This document shows positions 53,506-64,000 of a stretch of DNA of 64,000 bases, piece after piece. The stretch is from Channallabes apus (Eukaryota; Chordata; Actinopteri; Siluriformes; Clariidae): positions 27,660,985 through 27,724,984 of the forward strand of contig CM060106.1 in assembly GCA_030522415.1 (NCBI GenBank). Direction: 5' to 3'. Positions within the stretch are counted from its first letter, which is position 1. Every line of letters starts with the position of its first letter. The position numbers were made by a program, and so were the translations under genes. The notes beneath the pieces are model-generated. The model was not told the DNA's origin and made no database searches. It was given only the letters and a program-made list of their open reading frames with translations.

Positions 53506-53900
53506 TTTTTTTTTTTCTTCTTGACCATAAATTCTTTATTTGCTATTAAGTTATAAACATTCACCATGGCACCAGGACGTTGGCAGCGGATCCTGTGATT
53601 GCTCTGGGTTGCAGGTTGGGGCCACTGCAGATCAGACTGTTTTGTCTTGCGCGTCCTATGGGGTGCTCAACCAGATTGTTACTGTAGCTGGGGAGTTTGG
53701 AGGCTGGTTCATCGCCCCTGGGCTCTTTGCCTGCTGGGGCCCATGCGTGGCACCCTGCAGCACACTGGGTGTTCTGGTGTATTTCTGTCATGTCCAGCGT
53801 TGACTTTTTGCAGATATATGCTGAATTGACTTTTCTCTGGGATCATACAAGAAGGGCTGGCCTTTTGTCCTCACGTCTTGCGTGCCCATGATTCTGTCAC
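53506..53900 (-). mobile_element. Minus-strand retro-sequence 3' end with poly(A)
   Basis: Read on the minus strand, GC-rich sequence is followed by AATAAA (53535-53540) and, about 18 nt on, an A-run (53506-53516). A 76-codon frame (53561-53791, minus) precedes it. This is how a LINE 3' end or a processed retrocopy looks. I do not recognise the protein, and the 5' limit is unknown. Confidence 0.45.
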
Positions 53901-54439
53901 CAGTTCACTGGTATATAATTGATAGTGTTAATCTGACCATGTAATCATAAATTAATTTACACTGGTATCTCATTCTCTTCTTGTTTTTCAACCACATTTC
54001 TTTGTTCAAAGATGCTGCATCAAGTCATAAAAGTGCTGCTCTGACTAGAATTTTCAATACTTCATCTCTTGACTCAGGTCCAGCGAGGTAGAACATTAGT
54101 TTGGCTGTGAAAAGACTGGCTCTGTAAGTTTTATTTTTGTATTTATATATTTTTTTGAAACTGCTGAAAGGCTGAACCTTGGTGGCCTCAATATATAATT
54201 ATTTTTTTTTTTATTAAAGCTGTTTGTGGTATTTGTAGATACAGTATAGGATTATGAATAGGTAATTGAATGTAATGCTTTGTCTTTATTGATTTTTCTG
54301 CTTGGGGAAATCCCAAGAGATTTTGACTGAGGGCTGTGTTAAAAACTGCATACTAATTAAAATAATATTTCGTCAACTTTCCTTTTGTGGATGGAAAAGG
54401 ATGGTAGATTTAAACAAGCAAGTCAGGAAGGTCTCTTGG
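53901..54439. other. Unassigned spacer
   Basis: AT-rich, T-run at about 54202-54213. It may be the 5' continuation of the minus-strand retro-sequence. Confidence 0.4.
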
Positions 54440-54690
54440 ATGCATTTTTAAACAACTGACGATTCCAAGGTCAGTTCAAACATTTGTACATGTATACATA
54501 GTTATTTGGCGGCGTAGCCAAGATCTGGAAGGAAAAGAATCCCAATCTGTCTTTCTGGAAGCTGTTTGGGACACCAGTGTCACTGTCTACGGTCAAGAAA
54601 GTTTAACATGGAGTGAAAAAAGGCTTGCTCAGGAAAACTTCTCTCTTGATTAAATTTTGCAGCTGACTACCTGGACAAGAAAAAATCTTT
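54440..54690 (+). mobile_element. Highly decayed Tc1-like remnant
   Basis: Words of a salmonid-type Tc1 N-terminal gene appear in order: TCAGTTCAAACATTTGTACA, GAAGCTGTTTGGGACACCAG, TGTCACTGTCTACGGTCAAG and GCAGCTGACTACCTGGACAA. No open frame survives. Confidence 0.5.
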
Positions 54691-55499
54691 CTCACGTAAG
54701 GTTTTGACCAGTTGTGGGTTTAAATGAGTAAAGGTAAGGTATTTTACTCCAAGAACATTTTTGATTTGGGGCTTGAAGAAGGTGTCATCATGAAGGAGGC
54801 CTACCTGAGAATTCTTCATTATAGTCTTAAATCCTTCAATTTTGATCCTGTGTTGATTTCCGAAACTCAAAAAGATTTATAAAAAAAAAATCCATCCAGT
54901 TTTATTACGTAGCCTTTGTATTTAGTGTCATTTTAACTGCAGACGTGCAATAAAGATGTTACATCAGATGTGATGAGCTGGAAGCATCAGTCTAACACTT
55001 TGTCTGCTGGTTTCAAAGCAAAACTCATACTGTATTTTTCATCTTTATTCGGTCATTTTAATAAAGGAACTACATTTAAAAAATAATAAAATCCCGCATC
55101 CTGCATCCACTATCTTTCCCTAACCCTCACCACCCCTAGCCCCATAAGAAAATTAGAGAGAGCGAGAGAATAGCTACCACTTTTACAATGGTAAGGACAA
55201 TGATAAATCTTATTTATTATTATCTATATCCACCTATCTTTATATATCATGTGGCTTCCTCCTATCTATTCTCTAATAGAAATGTTTCTTTTACTTTCTT
55301 TCTTCCATATTAACTCAAACATATTAACTACATTGTTAATTCTATGGTTTATCTTCTACATTTTAGACAATTCATTAATTGAGTCCTTCCATTTACAGTA
55401 TTTGTGATGCTCTTGGTTTCAACCATATATATACAGTATATTTTTATTTTGTCTGTTTAAGAGCCTCTATCCTTAAAATTCTAAATTCTAATTTAACAT
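54691..55499. other. Unassigned spacer
   Basis: AT-rich DNA with an AATAAA at 54949-54954 followed by T/G-rich sequence, a possible distal poly(A) site. Nothing else recognised. Confidence 0.4.
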
Positions 55500-57225
55500 C
55501 TTGCCGAAGAGGCTGTAACGAGTGTATGCTGTTGTTCACAAGAAGAGGCCAGAGTATGCTCTAGCCCCAGCTCAAGTGTCCCTTGAAGAGAATGAAATAC
55601 TTTCACTCATCTCTTTTTCAAAATCGTCAACCTGTGTATTAGATCCTATATGGACACATTTTCTCAAGCACATAGTACCAGCAATAACAGAACCCCTGTT
55701 GAAAATAATTAACTCTTCACTCAGCATTGAGTATGTTCCAAAATCCTTTAAATTAGCAGTTATTAAACCGCTAATTAAGAAACCTGACCTTGACCCCATG
55801 TTAGCTGTCCAATTACAGGCCAATATCAAACCTCCCCTTTATCACTAAGATTCTGGAAAAGGTAGTATTCTGCAGCATATCTACATAGAAATAGCATAAA
55901 CTAACAGCATCAATCAGGATTTAGCTTTTGACACCATTGATCATAGTATACTTCTTCACAGATTAGAAAATGTATTAGGAATTAACTGATCGTTATCAGT
56001 TTGTAGATTTAAATGGTGACCATTCTGTATGTTCTCAAGTGGAGTTTGGTGTTCCACAGGGTTCGGTTTTAGGCCCACTGCTTTTTTCCCTTTACATGCA
56101 TGGTAGTAGGCATGGTATTAGTTTTAATTGTTATGCTGATAACACAGTTATACGTCTCAGAAAACCAGATGAGAACAAACAGCTTACTAAAGTTGAGCAA
56201 TGTGTGCAGGACATAAGAGACTGGATGATAATTAACTTCCTTCTGCTTAATCCTGATAAAACAGAATTTGTAGTCATAGGACCACAAGCAGCTAGAATCA
56301 AGCTTTTTAATCACACTTTAACTTTAAATGGTCTTTCTGTTCCATCAAGTGCAACAGTAAAAGACCTCTGTGTTATTATAGATTCTGAGTCCCGAACACA
56401 GTCACAACGAGACTGTGTCTGAGTCCCGAAGCAGTCTCAGTAGGGTATTATGGTGACCTGGTATGTTTAGATGCTGTCTTCCCCACTCTCATTGATCAAT
56501 CAGGTTTGTTGACGGTGAAGTGATTGGTCGCTTTACCTCTCAGTGAGCCCTCATGTCTGTGTTTCTTTCTGGCTCTTCCTTTTAGTTATGCCGTCATAAT
56601 TAGTCCTGCCAGAATCCCTGCTTGCACTCTGCACTAAATATACATTCACTTTATACAGTGTGTAACAGTGGCCATACATAACTGCCATATCTCCTCCTCT
56701 TCTGCTCTCTCTTTTTCTCTCTCTTCTCCTCTCTCTCTCCCTCGCTCCTGAACTGCCAGTGATCCAGACCCTCTCTGCGCTCTGGACCTGTCTAACTTGT
56801 CTTGGTGCCCCACTTCTGATTGGAGATCTCGTCGCATGGATGCCCCGTGTGGTCAGCCTGGGATGCGTGTGGCGACTGGGGAACGGTTCCACTTTTCCAC
56901 AAAGAGGGTCCTGGCCTCGGCTGATGCTGTTCTGACAGGAGTTTCATACAGTCTACCTGAGCCTCTAATATTGAACTAGAATCCATATTAACTTAAACAC
57001 ATCTCCTGTTATACAGAACTTCCAGTTTCACACAGTATGACTGCAGATCAATCCCTGCTATCCGTTTTCACCCCAAAGAGGATGGGTTCCCTGTTGAGTC
57101 AGGTTCCTCTCAAGGTTTCTTCCTACTGCCATCTCAGGGCAGAGATTTTCCTTTCCACTCCTTTGCAACAGTGTCAATTGTTAAAAGCGCTAATAGCAAA
57201 TAAAATTGAATTGAATTGAATTGAA
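55500..57225 (+). mobile_element. L2-clade LINE, decayed
   Basis: Reverse-transcriptase pieces in order: LISFSKSSTCVLDPIWTHFL and YVPKSFKLAVIKPLIKKPDL (55522-55848), a gap with FDTIDHSILLHRLENVLG, then FGVPQGSVLGPLLFSLYM and CYADNTVIRL (56039-56422), LLLNPDKTE and LTLNGLSVPSSATVKDL. The catalytic YADD reads YADN. Large parts are deleted. The 3'UTR ends at 57201-57225 with AATAAA and (ATTGA)n repeats, typical of L2 tails. Confidence 0.85.
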
Positions 57226-57681
57226 AGTGTGCCTTGAAATATTTTTTTCAAATTATTCCATGTCATGTCCATCCAACAGCCTTTCAAAACTGGACATGAG
57301 TGTGATTTGCCACTTTTTCACCTGATCTCCTGTTAAATTAACATCACTATAATTCACTTGGATAACTGGTTTTTATAAAGAATCCTAAATTGGGGAATTT
57401 GTTTTTTTCGCATATATTTAAACTTCTGTTTCCAACTAATTAATGATTTATCTATGTTCAGTTCCATCTTCCAAACACCTTATAATTTCATTTTCTGCTT
57501 CCTAAATTCCTCTATGGAATTCAGTGTAGCTCACTGAACTTATTTTTTTATATTCATGGTTTTATATTCTATGAGCATAAACATCAATGGGTTTCCTTTT
57601 TGATCATGTTAATTCCTATCTTTTTTTTCCAGATCACTTCTTCATAGTAAATAACTATGAAAATCTATTTTTGGTAAGTTA
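57226..57681. other. Unassigned spacer
   Basis: AT-rich; nothing recognised. Confidence 0.5.
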
Positions 57682-58033
57682 CAGTATCTCACAAAAGTAA
57701 CTACACCCTCAAATTTCAACAACCACTTAATTACGTATACTGTATGTTCTCAAAGGACTATACTATAGAAATGATAATTGGATATAGCAGTACAGATTTA
57801 CTGTCCTCTAACAATAACTCAACATGCATACTTTATTTTCTAGCTACCAACAAAAATGAGCACAGCCAAAGTGAACTGTCAAAAAAATGTGTCAATATTT
57901 TGTGTGAGCACCATTAATATATACCTGCTGGGCCTGGAGTTCACCAAAGCTGCACATGGTGTTGCTGGGATCCTCTCCCCCTCCTCCGTAATGATATCAC
58001 GGAGCGGCTGGATGTTAGACACATGGCACTATG

Positions 58034-59487
58034 CAGAGGTGGAAAGTAACGAATTACATTTACTCGCGTTACTGTAATTGAGTAGCTTTTTTGTGTATTT
58101 CTACTTTTTTAAGTAGTTTTAAAAATCTGTAATTTTACTTTTACTTAAGTACGTTTTGTTGGAAGTATTGTAATTCGCTACATTTTAAATCATATTCGCT
58201 ACTGAGTAAAAAATAAATGAATGAAAATGCTAAAATAATGAAAATATTATGCTTTGTATAAATGCTCCGTTGCGCCGCGTGTGTGTATCATGTCCTGGTC
58301 GCGCGCCGCTCCAGACTCCACTCCAGGTTTTCTGACATCGGCAGCTACCTGACCTTCCACACGGTCGCTTCCGCCCTGAGTGACGTCATCGACTAGCGCG
58401 ACTGGAGAGAGACGCGCGAAAGATGAAAGAGGTTGTGATTTTGGCGTTTTGACATTTGGTTGTGTATTCTGGTTTGACTTTTTGCCTCCAATTGACTTTG
58501 ATTATTGCTTTGTCCCTATGGTTTGGTTGGTCTTTGTATATATTTGTAGATAATTTCACTGTATGTCTGTGCACTCACTAGTAGCAGGGGCGTGGCTGCC
58601 ATTTATTTTTGGAAGAGGGAGTTTATTTGGGAATTTATTTGCTCAGGAATAAAATAAAGATAGCTGACTACCTTATTGTACGGAATGATGGGGGGGGGGG
58701 GTGATAAAATTATATATACATAATATATATAAGGTTATCAAAGCAGTCCCACAGCTTAATCATAGCTAAAACAATCCAGTGAAATATGAGACTGTGAGAC
58801 TTTTTTGAGCCAGGTATTTTATATAGTTTAGCTTAGATTTATATTTTATATAGTTTATATTGGTTTAGGGAGTCCGGGAAGGTACCTGTATTTTTGTTTG
58901 TGTTTTTTTTTTTTGCAGGTAATCTAGCTACTAAATATAAATACCATTTTGTTTATTATTTTGGCCTGGGTCCAACCTGAATCTGATCCTCCTCTTGTTG
59001 TGTGTGTGTGTATATATACAAACCTCATTTTTTCATCAGTTAATGATTGGATCTAGTTCTTTCTGCCATATACCACCATTTCCATACAGTTTAAAATAGA
59101 ACCCTGAACCATTCTTTTGCTGTATGACCCTAGACTGGGACGTAACACCATATTTAAGTGACCACTTTGATTTTCAAGCACAAGAAAGACAACAGCTTTA
59201 TTATGCAAAGGTGTTCCTTCAGTTAAAAACAACTAGTTTGAGATTTATATCTGCTCATCTTTTTTGAACTACGCTAGAATGCCTCATCCCACCCCCGCTG
59301 TTAAAAAAATACAAATAAAAAAGTAACTCGGTAACTTTTACTCTGAGTAAATTTTTTAATGAGCTACTTTTTACTTTTAGTTGAGTAGATTTTTATAATG
59401 GTAACTTTACTTGTACTTAAGTAAAATTTCACTGAAGTAACAGTACTTGTACTTGAGTACAAAATTGTATTACTCTTTCCACCTCTG
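58034..59487. mobile_element. hAT element with near-perfect 8-bp duplication
   Basis: The ends CAGAGGTGGAAAGTAACG and (right) ACTCTTTCCACCTCTG are inverted, flanked by GCACTATG (58026-58033) and GCACTTTG (59488-59495). It is 1454 bp with no transposase. The middle (about 58440-59147) resembles the LTR-like segment at 19179-19593. A G-run lies at 58691-58700. Confidence 0.85.
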
Positions 59488-59540
59488 GCACTTTGCCACC
59501 TTCTGCTTGAGGATGCCTCAGGTGCTCAATAGGGTTCAGG

Positions 59541-60384
59541 TCAGGAGACATATTTGGCCACTTTATCATTTTCAGCTTCCTCAACAAGGCAGTTGCCATC
59601 TTGGCGTATGTTTGGGTCATTATCATTATCATTAATTATCATTATCATATTATGTTGGAAAATTTCCTTTTGGCCCAGTTTTTTAAGGAAGAACATCATA
59701 TTCTGCTTCAGTTTGTCACAGTACATGCTGAAATCCATGTTTCCTTCAATGAACCGCAGACCCCTGTACCATGATGCTACCACCACCATGCTTAACCGTA
59801 GGCAATTTTCTTGATATTCTCCACCAGGGCATCGCCACACATACTGGACACCTTCTGACCCAAATAAGTTTATCATCAGACCATAGGAAATGGTTCCAGT
59901 AATTCTTGCTCTTGGACAGGTTGTCTTCAGCAAACTGTTTGGGGGCTTACTTGTGAGCCAAGCTTTCTTCTGGGATGACGGCCATGCAAATCAACTTGTT
60001 GCAGAGTGCGGCATATGGTCTGAGGACTGACAAGCTGAATTCCTGCTTCACGCTGGCAGCACTCATGAATCAGTTTTTAAAGCTAGCTTCTGCACCTGAC
60101 ACACAGCATGAAAACTCAACTTCTTTGTTCAACAGGTGTTCTGAGTGGAACCTGTCTTGGAAAACCTCTGTATGACTCTGACAACTGAACTGTGAATTCA
60201 ATTTCAGGGTGTTAGCAATTTTCTTGTAGCTCAGCCCATCTTTGTGGAAAGTAAATCTCAAATCCTCTGAGAGTTCTTTGCCATGAGGTGCTATGTTGGT
60301 CATCCAGTGATCAGTATGAATACATTTTAAATGCTCTAATATAAGATACACAAATTTGTATGGTCCTATCAAGCTGACAAACAC
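59541..60384 (-). pseudogene. Tc1 transposase fragments
   Basis: The DNA-binding N-terminus (60070-60384) and catalytic middle (59541-59933) are in different frames. The second catalytic motif, normally QHDNDPKH, reads QHNMIMIINDNDNDPN because of a small TCATTA repeat at about 59616-59652. Inactive. Confidence 0.8.
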
Positions 60385-60662
60385 ATGAACATGAATAGGG
60401 CATGTGACTTAGAATGGTTAAATGATGTACAGGCGTTATCACTTAGAGTGTACTGACTTTTGTTGCCAGCTATTTTGACAATAATGGCTGTACGTGTATG
60501 GTGAGTTATTTTCAGAGGACAATTAATCTATACAGTTATATAAGCTGCACATTCAAAAATACTGTATATCAAAGTTTCATTTCTTTAGTATTGTCCTTTT
60601 GAGGAGATCGAATAAAATGTTTGCTGAAATCAGAGGGGTGTACTCACTTTCATGAGATCCTG

Positions 60663-61499
60663 TATATATTTTTGATAAGTTCTGTATTAAAGATGTATTT
60701 TTTTATTTGTTAGTATCAGATTGTATCTAATCAATCTTTGATTGATATCTCAAAAGCATTATTTTCCAAAGTTTGTTTATATATTGCTCCAAACTCCAAT
60801 CTTAAGGGTAGCTTTCTGATTATTCTCACTAACAAGTGGTTTTCTTACAGCCACACTGCTGTTTAGTCCCAATCCGGTGAGTTCTGTTCACACTGTGTGT
60901 GTACTGTATGGACATGTTCGTACTTTCACGATTTGTACTATTAAACATAGCATGAAGGTTCAACAAAGTCTTTTCAGGTTCCAATAATGTGAGGGACAGT
61001 TCCTAACATCAATTCCAGTCATTTCAAATCTCCTTAATTGATTTCTGTACCAATAATTTCATCCTTCTGCAGTAGTGACTTTCTTTTGGTCATTCAGTGT
61101 ATATTTCCTTTTTTTAAACATCTGTGATAATCATGCTAGTAAATATTAACCTATTCCAAGTTTCCCTCATTTGTTGAAATTTTATATCCTTCAACTTTAC
61201 CTCGAACTCTTTACAGTATATAACCAGACAATGATTGGTTGAAATATAGAAATAAAATAAATAGCTTATTTAAATTGAAAAAGCCAATCCCCAAAACATT
61301 TTTATTGTTTTAATCATTTCAAGTTTTACCAGAGGGCTGTGTCAAATTATAACATGTTCTAGTCGTCGATTGCTCCTGGAGAGAGATGCAGTATGTCCAA
61401 CTGTCCATAACACCTCAGTAGCCTAAGTGCTCAAATAACATTTACTTAGAGAGATAGTTTGGATGTTTTCAAGTCTATTATAAATCAAACTTGAGCTGT
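60663..61499. other. Unassigned spacer
   Basis: AT-rich, with no recognised feature. Confidence 0.5.
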
Positions 61500-62160
61500 A
61501 TGGAAGGTCGTGATCATTATAAATTTTCCTGCTCTGTGAAGTTCGTCACTCGACAATTTTAGTACCGTAATTGACACCAAATTCCACAACCCTCGTTCCA
61601 TTCAAAAACTGCATTCCAATTTTCACCCAAGACTGTGAAAGATCCGATCTGTAATAAATACACCATAACTAAAAGATACCAACGTGTTTTAGCTCAGTGG
61701 GTGTGCAAAGCTTTATATTAGTCTCACGTGAACTTTGGAACACATTTTTGCATGGAACGAGGGTTGTGGAATTTGAGTCTGGGTCCTCTCAACGTTTCTT
61801 CCTAATGCCATCTCAGGGAGTTTTTCCTTGCCACTGTCGCCGTCACCCTTGGCTTGATCATCAGAGACATTTCATTCATTCATCTCATTACTATCTAGAC
61901 ACATTTTTCTCACACATACACACTTCCAATTATTTTCTTTTCAAAAATTTTTTTTTCTTCATTTTTTGTCAATTTTCTTTCATTTTTGTGTAGCTGCTTT
62001 GAGACAATGACCATTGTTAAAAGCACTATATAAATAAAATTTAATTTAATTGAATTGGATCCTATTACTTACAGTACATGGTACTGTACTTGCATTCCAG
62101 GTGGCAGACTTTACGGTCGGTGTAAAGAGCAGAATAATTTATAATGACCGTGACTTATGG
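61500..62160. repeat. Nested inverted repeats around an L2 tail
   Basis: A perfect 23-nt inverted repeat lies at 61579-61601 / 61752-61774 (core CCACAACCCTCGTTCC). An imperfect outer pair lies at about 61500-61555 / 62103-62160 (both contain AATTTATAATGA..CG or its complement). It may be a foldback element that carries the L2 tail. Confidence 0.6.
61790..62045 (+). mobile_element. L2 LINE 3' tail
   Basis: TTTCTTCCTAATGCCATCTC, agggagtttttccttgccac and TGTTAAAAGCACTATATAAA, ending aataaaatttaatttaattgaatt, match the 3'UTR end of the L2 at 57080-57225. Confidence 0.75.
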
Positions 62161-62595
62161 TAACATACTTATACTGTATGCACATCAAATTTTATTTAAG
62201 ACAGACTTGAAAAAAAAATCCTGGCTAGCTTGTGAGCTAAACTGATGAAAAGGAATCTTAAAAATGTCAGCAGGGATTCAAAAATTTAAACAAAAGGAAA
62301 GTGACGGTCAACAAGGGTGGATACAAAACAGTTTTTTTGGGGCTTAAAACACATTATGAGGTCATACATACAATGTAACACAACACTGCCCCGACTGTTC
62401 TTCAGTCAAGTGACTTCATATGCGCTTTGGCTTTTCTTTCTTTTCGTCACAGCGGACAAACTGCTTTTCCTCAGAGGGATGGATAAACACGCCATCTTCT
62501 ACCTTGGCACAGAACGTGGTTCTGTGGAGGGGTCAGAGGGCAAAAGCTAATTAATGGTCATAAAATTCATTTGCAATTACAAATGTATGAGTGTA

Positions 62596-64000
62596 CAGTG
62601 GTGTGAAAAACTATTTGCCCCCTTCCTGATTTCTTGTTCTTTTGCATCTTTTGCAATTTCTGTAGTCACCCCCAGGCCTGATTACTGCCACACCTGTTTC
62701 AATCAAGAAATCACTAAATTAGGAGCTACCTGACACAGAGAAGTAGACCAAAAGCACCTCAAAAGCTAGACATCATGCCAAGATCCAAAGAAATTCAGGA
62801 ACAAATGAGAACAAAAGTAATTGAGATCTATCAGTCTGGTAAAGGTTATAAAGCCATTTCTAAAGCTTTGGGACTCCAGCAAACCACAGTGAGAGCCATT
62901 ATCCACAAATTGCAAAAACATGGAACAGTGGTGAACCTTCCCAGGAGTGGCCGGCCGACCGAAATTACCCCAAGAGCGCAGAGACAACTCATCCGAGAGG
63001 CCACAAAAGACCCCAGGACAACATCTAAAGAACTGCAGGCCTCACTTGCCTCAATTAAGGTCAGTGGTCACGACTCCACCATAAGAAAGAGACTGGGCAA
63101 AAACGGCCTGCATAGCAGATTTCCAAGGCGCAAACCACTTTTAAGCAAAAAGGACATTAAGGCTCGTCTCAATTTTGCTAAAAAACATCTCAATGATTGC
63201 CAAGACTTTTGGGAAAATACCTTGTGGACAGACGAGACAAACGTTGAACTTTTTGGAAGGTGCGTGTCCCGTTACATCTGGCGTAAAAGTAACACAGCAT
63301 TTCAGAAAAAGAACATCATACCAACAGTAAAATATGGTGGTGGTAGTGTGATGGTCTGGGGTTGTTTTGCTGCTTCAGGACCTGGAAGGCTTGCTGTGAT
63401 AGATGGAACCATGAATTCTACTGTCTACCAAAAAATCCTGAAGGAGAATGTCCGGCCATCTGTTCGTCAACTCAAGCTGAAGCGATCTTGGGTGCTGCAG
63501 CAGGACAATGACCCAAAACACACCAGCAAATCCACCTCTGAATGGCTGAAGAACAACAAAATGAAGACTTTGGAGTGGCCTAGTCAAAGTCCTGACCTGA
63601 ATCCTATTGAGATGTTGTGCCATGACCTTAAAAAGGCGGTTCATGCTAGAAAACCCTCAAATAAAGCTGAATTACAACAATTCTGCAAAGATGAGTGGGC
63701 CAAAATTCCTCCAGAGCGCTGTAAAAGACTCGTTGCAAGTTATCGCAAACGCTTGATTGCAGTTATTGCTGCTAAGGGTGGCCCAACCAGTTATTAGGTT
63801 CAGGGGGCAATTACTTTTTCACACAGGGCCATGTAGGTTTGGAGTTTTTTTTCTCCCTAAATAATAAAACCTCTCATTTAAAAACTGCATTTTGTGTTTA
63901 CGTGTGTTATCTTTGACTAATAGATAAATGTGTTTGATGATCAGAAACATTTTGTGTGACAAACATGCAAAAGAATAAGAAATCAGGAGGGGGGCAAATA
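62596..64000 (+). mobile_element. Tc1-like transposon copy 2, runs off the window
   Basis: It starts CAGTGGTGTGAAAAACTATT after TA (62594-62595). Compared with copy 1 (38764-40056), the last 16 bp should lie past 64000. The left end keeps the outer repeat but then passes to gcaatttctgtagtcacccc and lacks the inner direct repeat found in copy 1. The right end has the inner repeat (about 63800-63832). It encloses an intact transposase. Confidence 0.92.
62775..63797 (+). CDS. Tc1-like DD34E transposase, intact
   Basis: This nuclear cut-and-paste transposase has 340 codons, ATG to TAG, exactly the usual length for this group. Residues 1-55 form the first helix-turn-helix (GKGYKAISKALGLQQTTVRA), followed by the GRP linker motif SGRPTE (58-63) and a second helix-turn-helix (about 66-115). 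The catalytic residues are D153 (WTDET), D244 (QQDNDPKH) and E279 (LNPIE), with the standard 34-residue spacing. A Gly-rich loop [12 protein letters not shown] is present (188-199). Against copy 1 it differs at N156 (ETN vs ETK) and C282 (MLCHDL vs MLWHDL), both at positions usually conserved, so activity is uncertain. Confidence 0.93.
   Translation: MPRSKEIQEQMRTKVIEIYQSGKGYKAISKALGLQQTTVRAIIHKLQKHGTVVNLPRSGRPTEITPRAQRQLIREATKDPRTTSKELQASLASIKVSGHDSTIRKRLGKNGLHSRFPRRKPLLSKKDIKARLNFAKKHLNDCQDFWENTLWTDETNVELFGRCVSRYIWRKSNTAFQKKNIIPTVKYGGGSVMVWGCFAASGPGRLAVIDGTMNSTVYQKILKENVRPSVRQLKLKRSWVLQQDNDPKHTSKSTSEWLKNNKMKTLEWPSQSPDLNPIEMLCHDLKKAVHARKPSNKAELQQFCKDEWAKIPPERCKRLVASYRKRLIAVIAAKGGPTSY

Larger units (their letters stand above)
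57682..60662 (-). mobile_element. Tc1-like transposon interrupted by a hAT
   Basis: The ends CAGTATCTCACAAAAGTAAC and (right, inverted) CAGGATCTCATGAAAGTGAG are both flanked by TA. The minus strand encodes KELSEDLRFTFHKDGLSYKK (60070-60384), then INLFGSEGVQYVWRCPGGEY, LRFIEGNMDFSMYCDKLKQN (59541-59933) and [10 protein letters not shown] (59429-59632). The 58034-59487 hAT lies within the transposase C-terminal region. It is frameshifted and dead. Confidence 0.88.

Overview
The window looks like nuclear DNA of a teleost fish: one vertebrate gene split by GT-AG introns, tRNA-derived fish SINEs, many Tc1/mariner and hAT transposons, L2- and RTE-like LINE fragments, and long (GT)n tracts. The dense Tc1 load would suit a catfish-like genome, but the species cannot be fixed from this sequence alone.

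The only host gene I can support is adam10 (disintegrin and metalloproteinase domain-containing protein 10, the Notch/APP alpha-secretase) on the + strand. Fourteen coding exons lie between 9109 and 51028. They run from the early prodomain to the stop codon and give 686 complete codons. All splice phases join without a break. By order they should match exons 3-16 of the 16-exon vertebrate gene. The signal-peptide and start-codon exons lie upstream of the window. The exons carry the prodomain cysteine, the furin site, the zinc-protease motif, the disintegrin and cysteine-rich domains, the transmembrane helix and a short Pro/Arg-rich tail.

Region by region: 1-9108 is the upstream intron, dominated by a 6.2-kb CT/GT-rich satellite-like array. 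9228-15060 holds LINE, Tc1, SINE and MITE remnants. 15220-34026 (18.8 kb) is the largest intron. It holds two large blocks of a 15-bp minisatellite split by a LINE 3' end, several SINEs, a chimeric Tc1, a Tc1 interrupted by a hAT, and an RTE-like LINE. The smaller introns 34128-48555 hold nested hATs, a Tc1 with intact IR/DR ends, and MITEs. Intron 49010-50930 holds a 42-bp minisatellite whose unit resembles the preceding exon-intron junction. Downstream of the gene (51029-64000) are the 3'UTR, a minus-strand polyadenylated retro-sequence, a decayed Tc1, a dead L2 LINE, a Tc1 interrupted by a hAT, and at the right edge a Tc1 copy with an intact 340-codon transposase.

Most transposons are broken. 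Three hAT insertions have perfect 8-bp target duplications, and a fourth differs at one base. The two closely related Tc1 copies (38764-40056 and 62596-64000) are complementary: one keeps both complete terminal repeats but has a broken gene, the other keeps the gene but has a shortened left end. I found no prokaryotic system, CRISPR array or second host gene.
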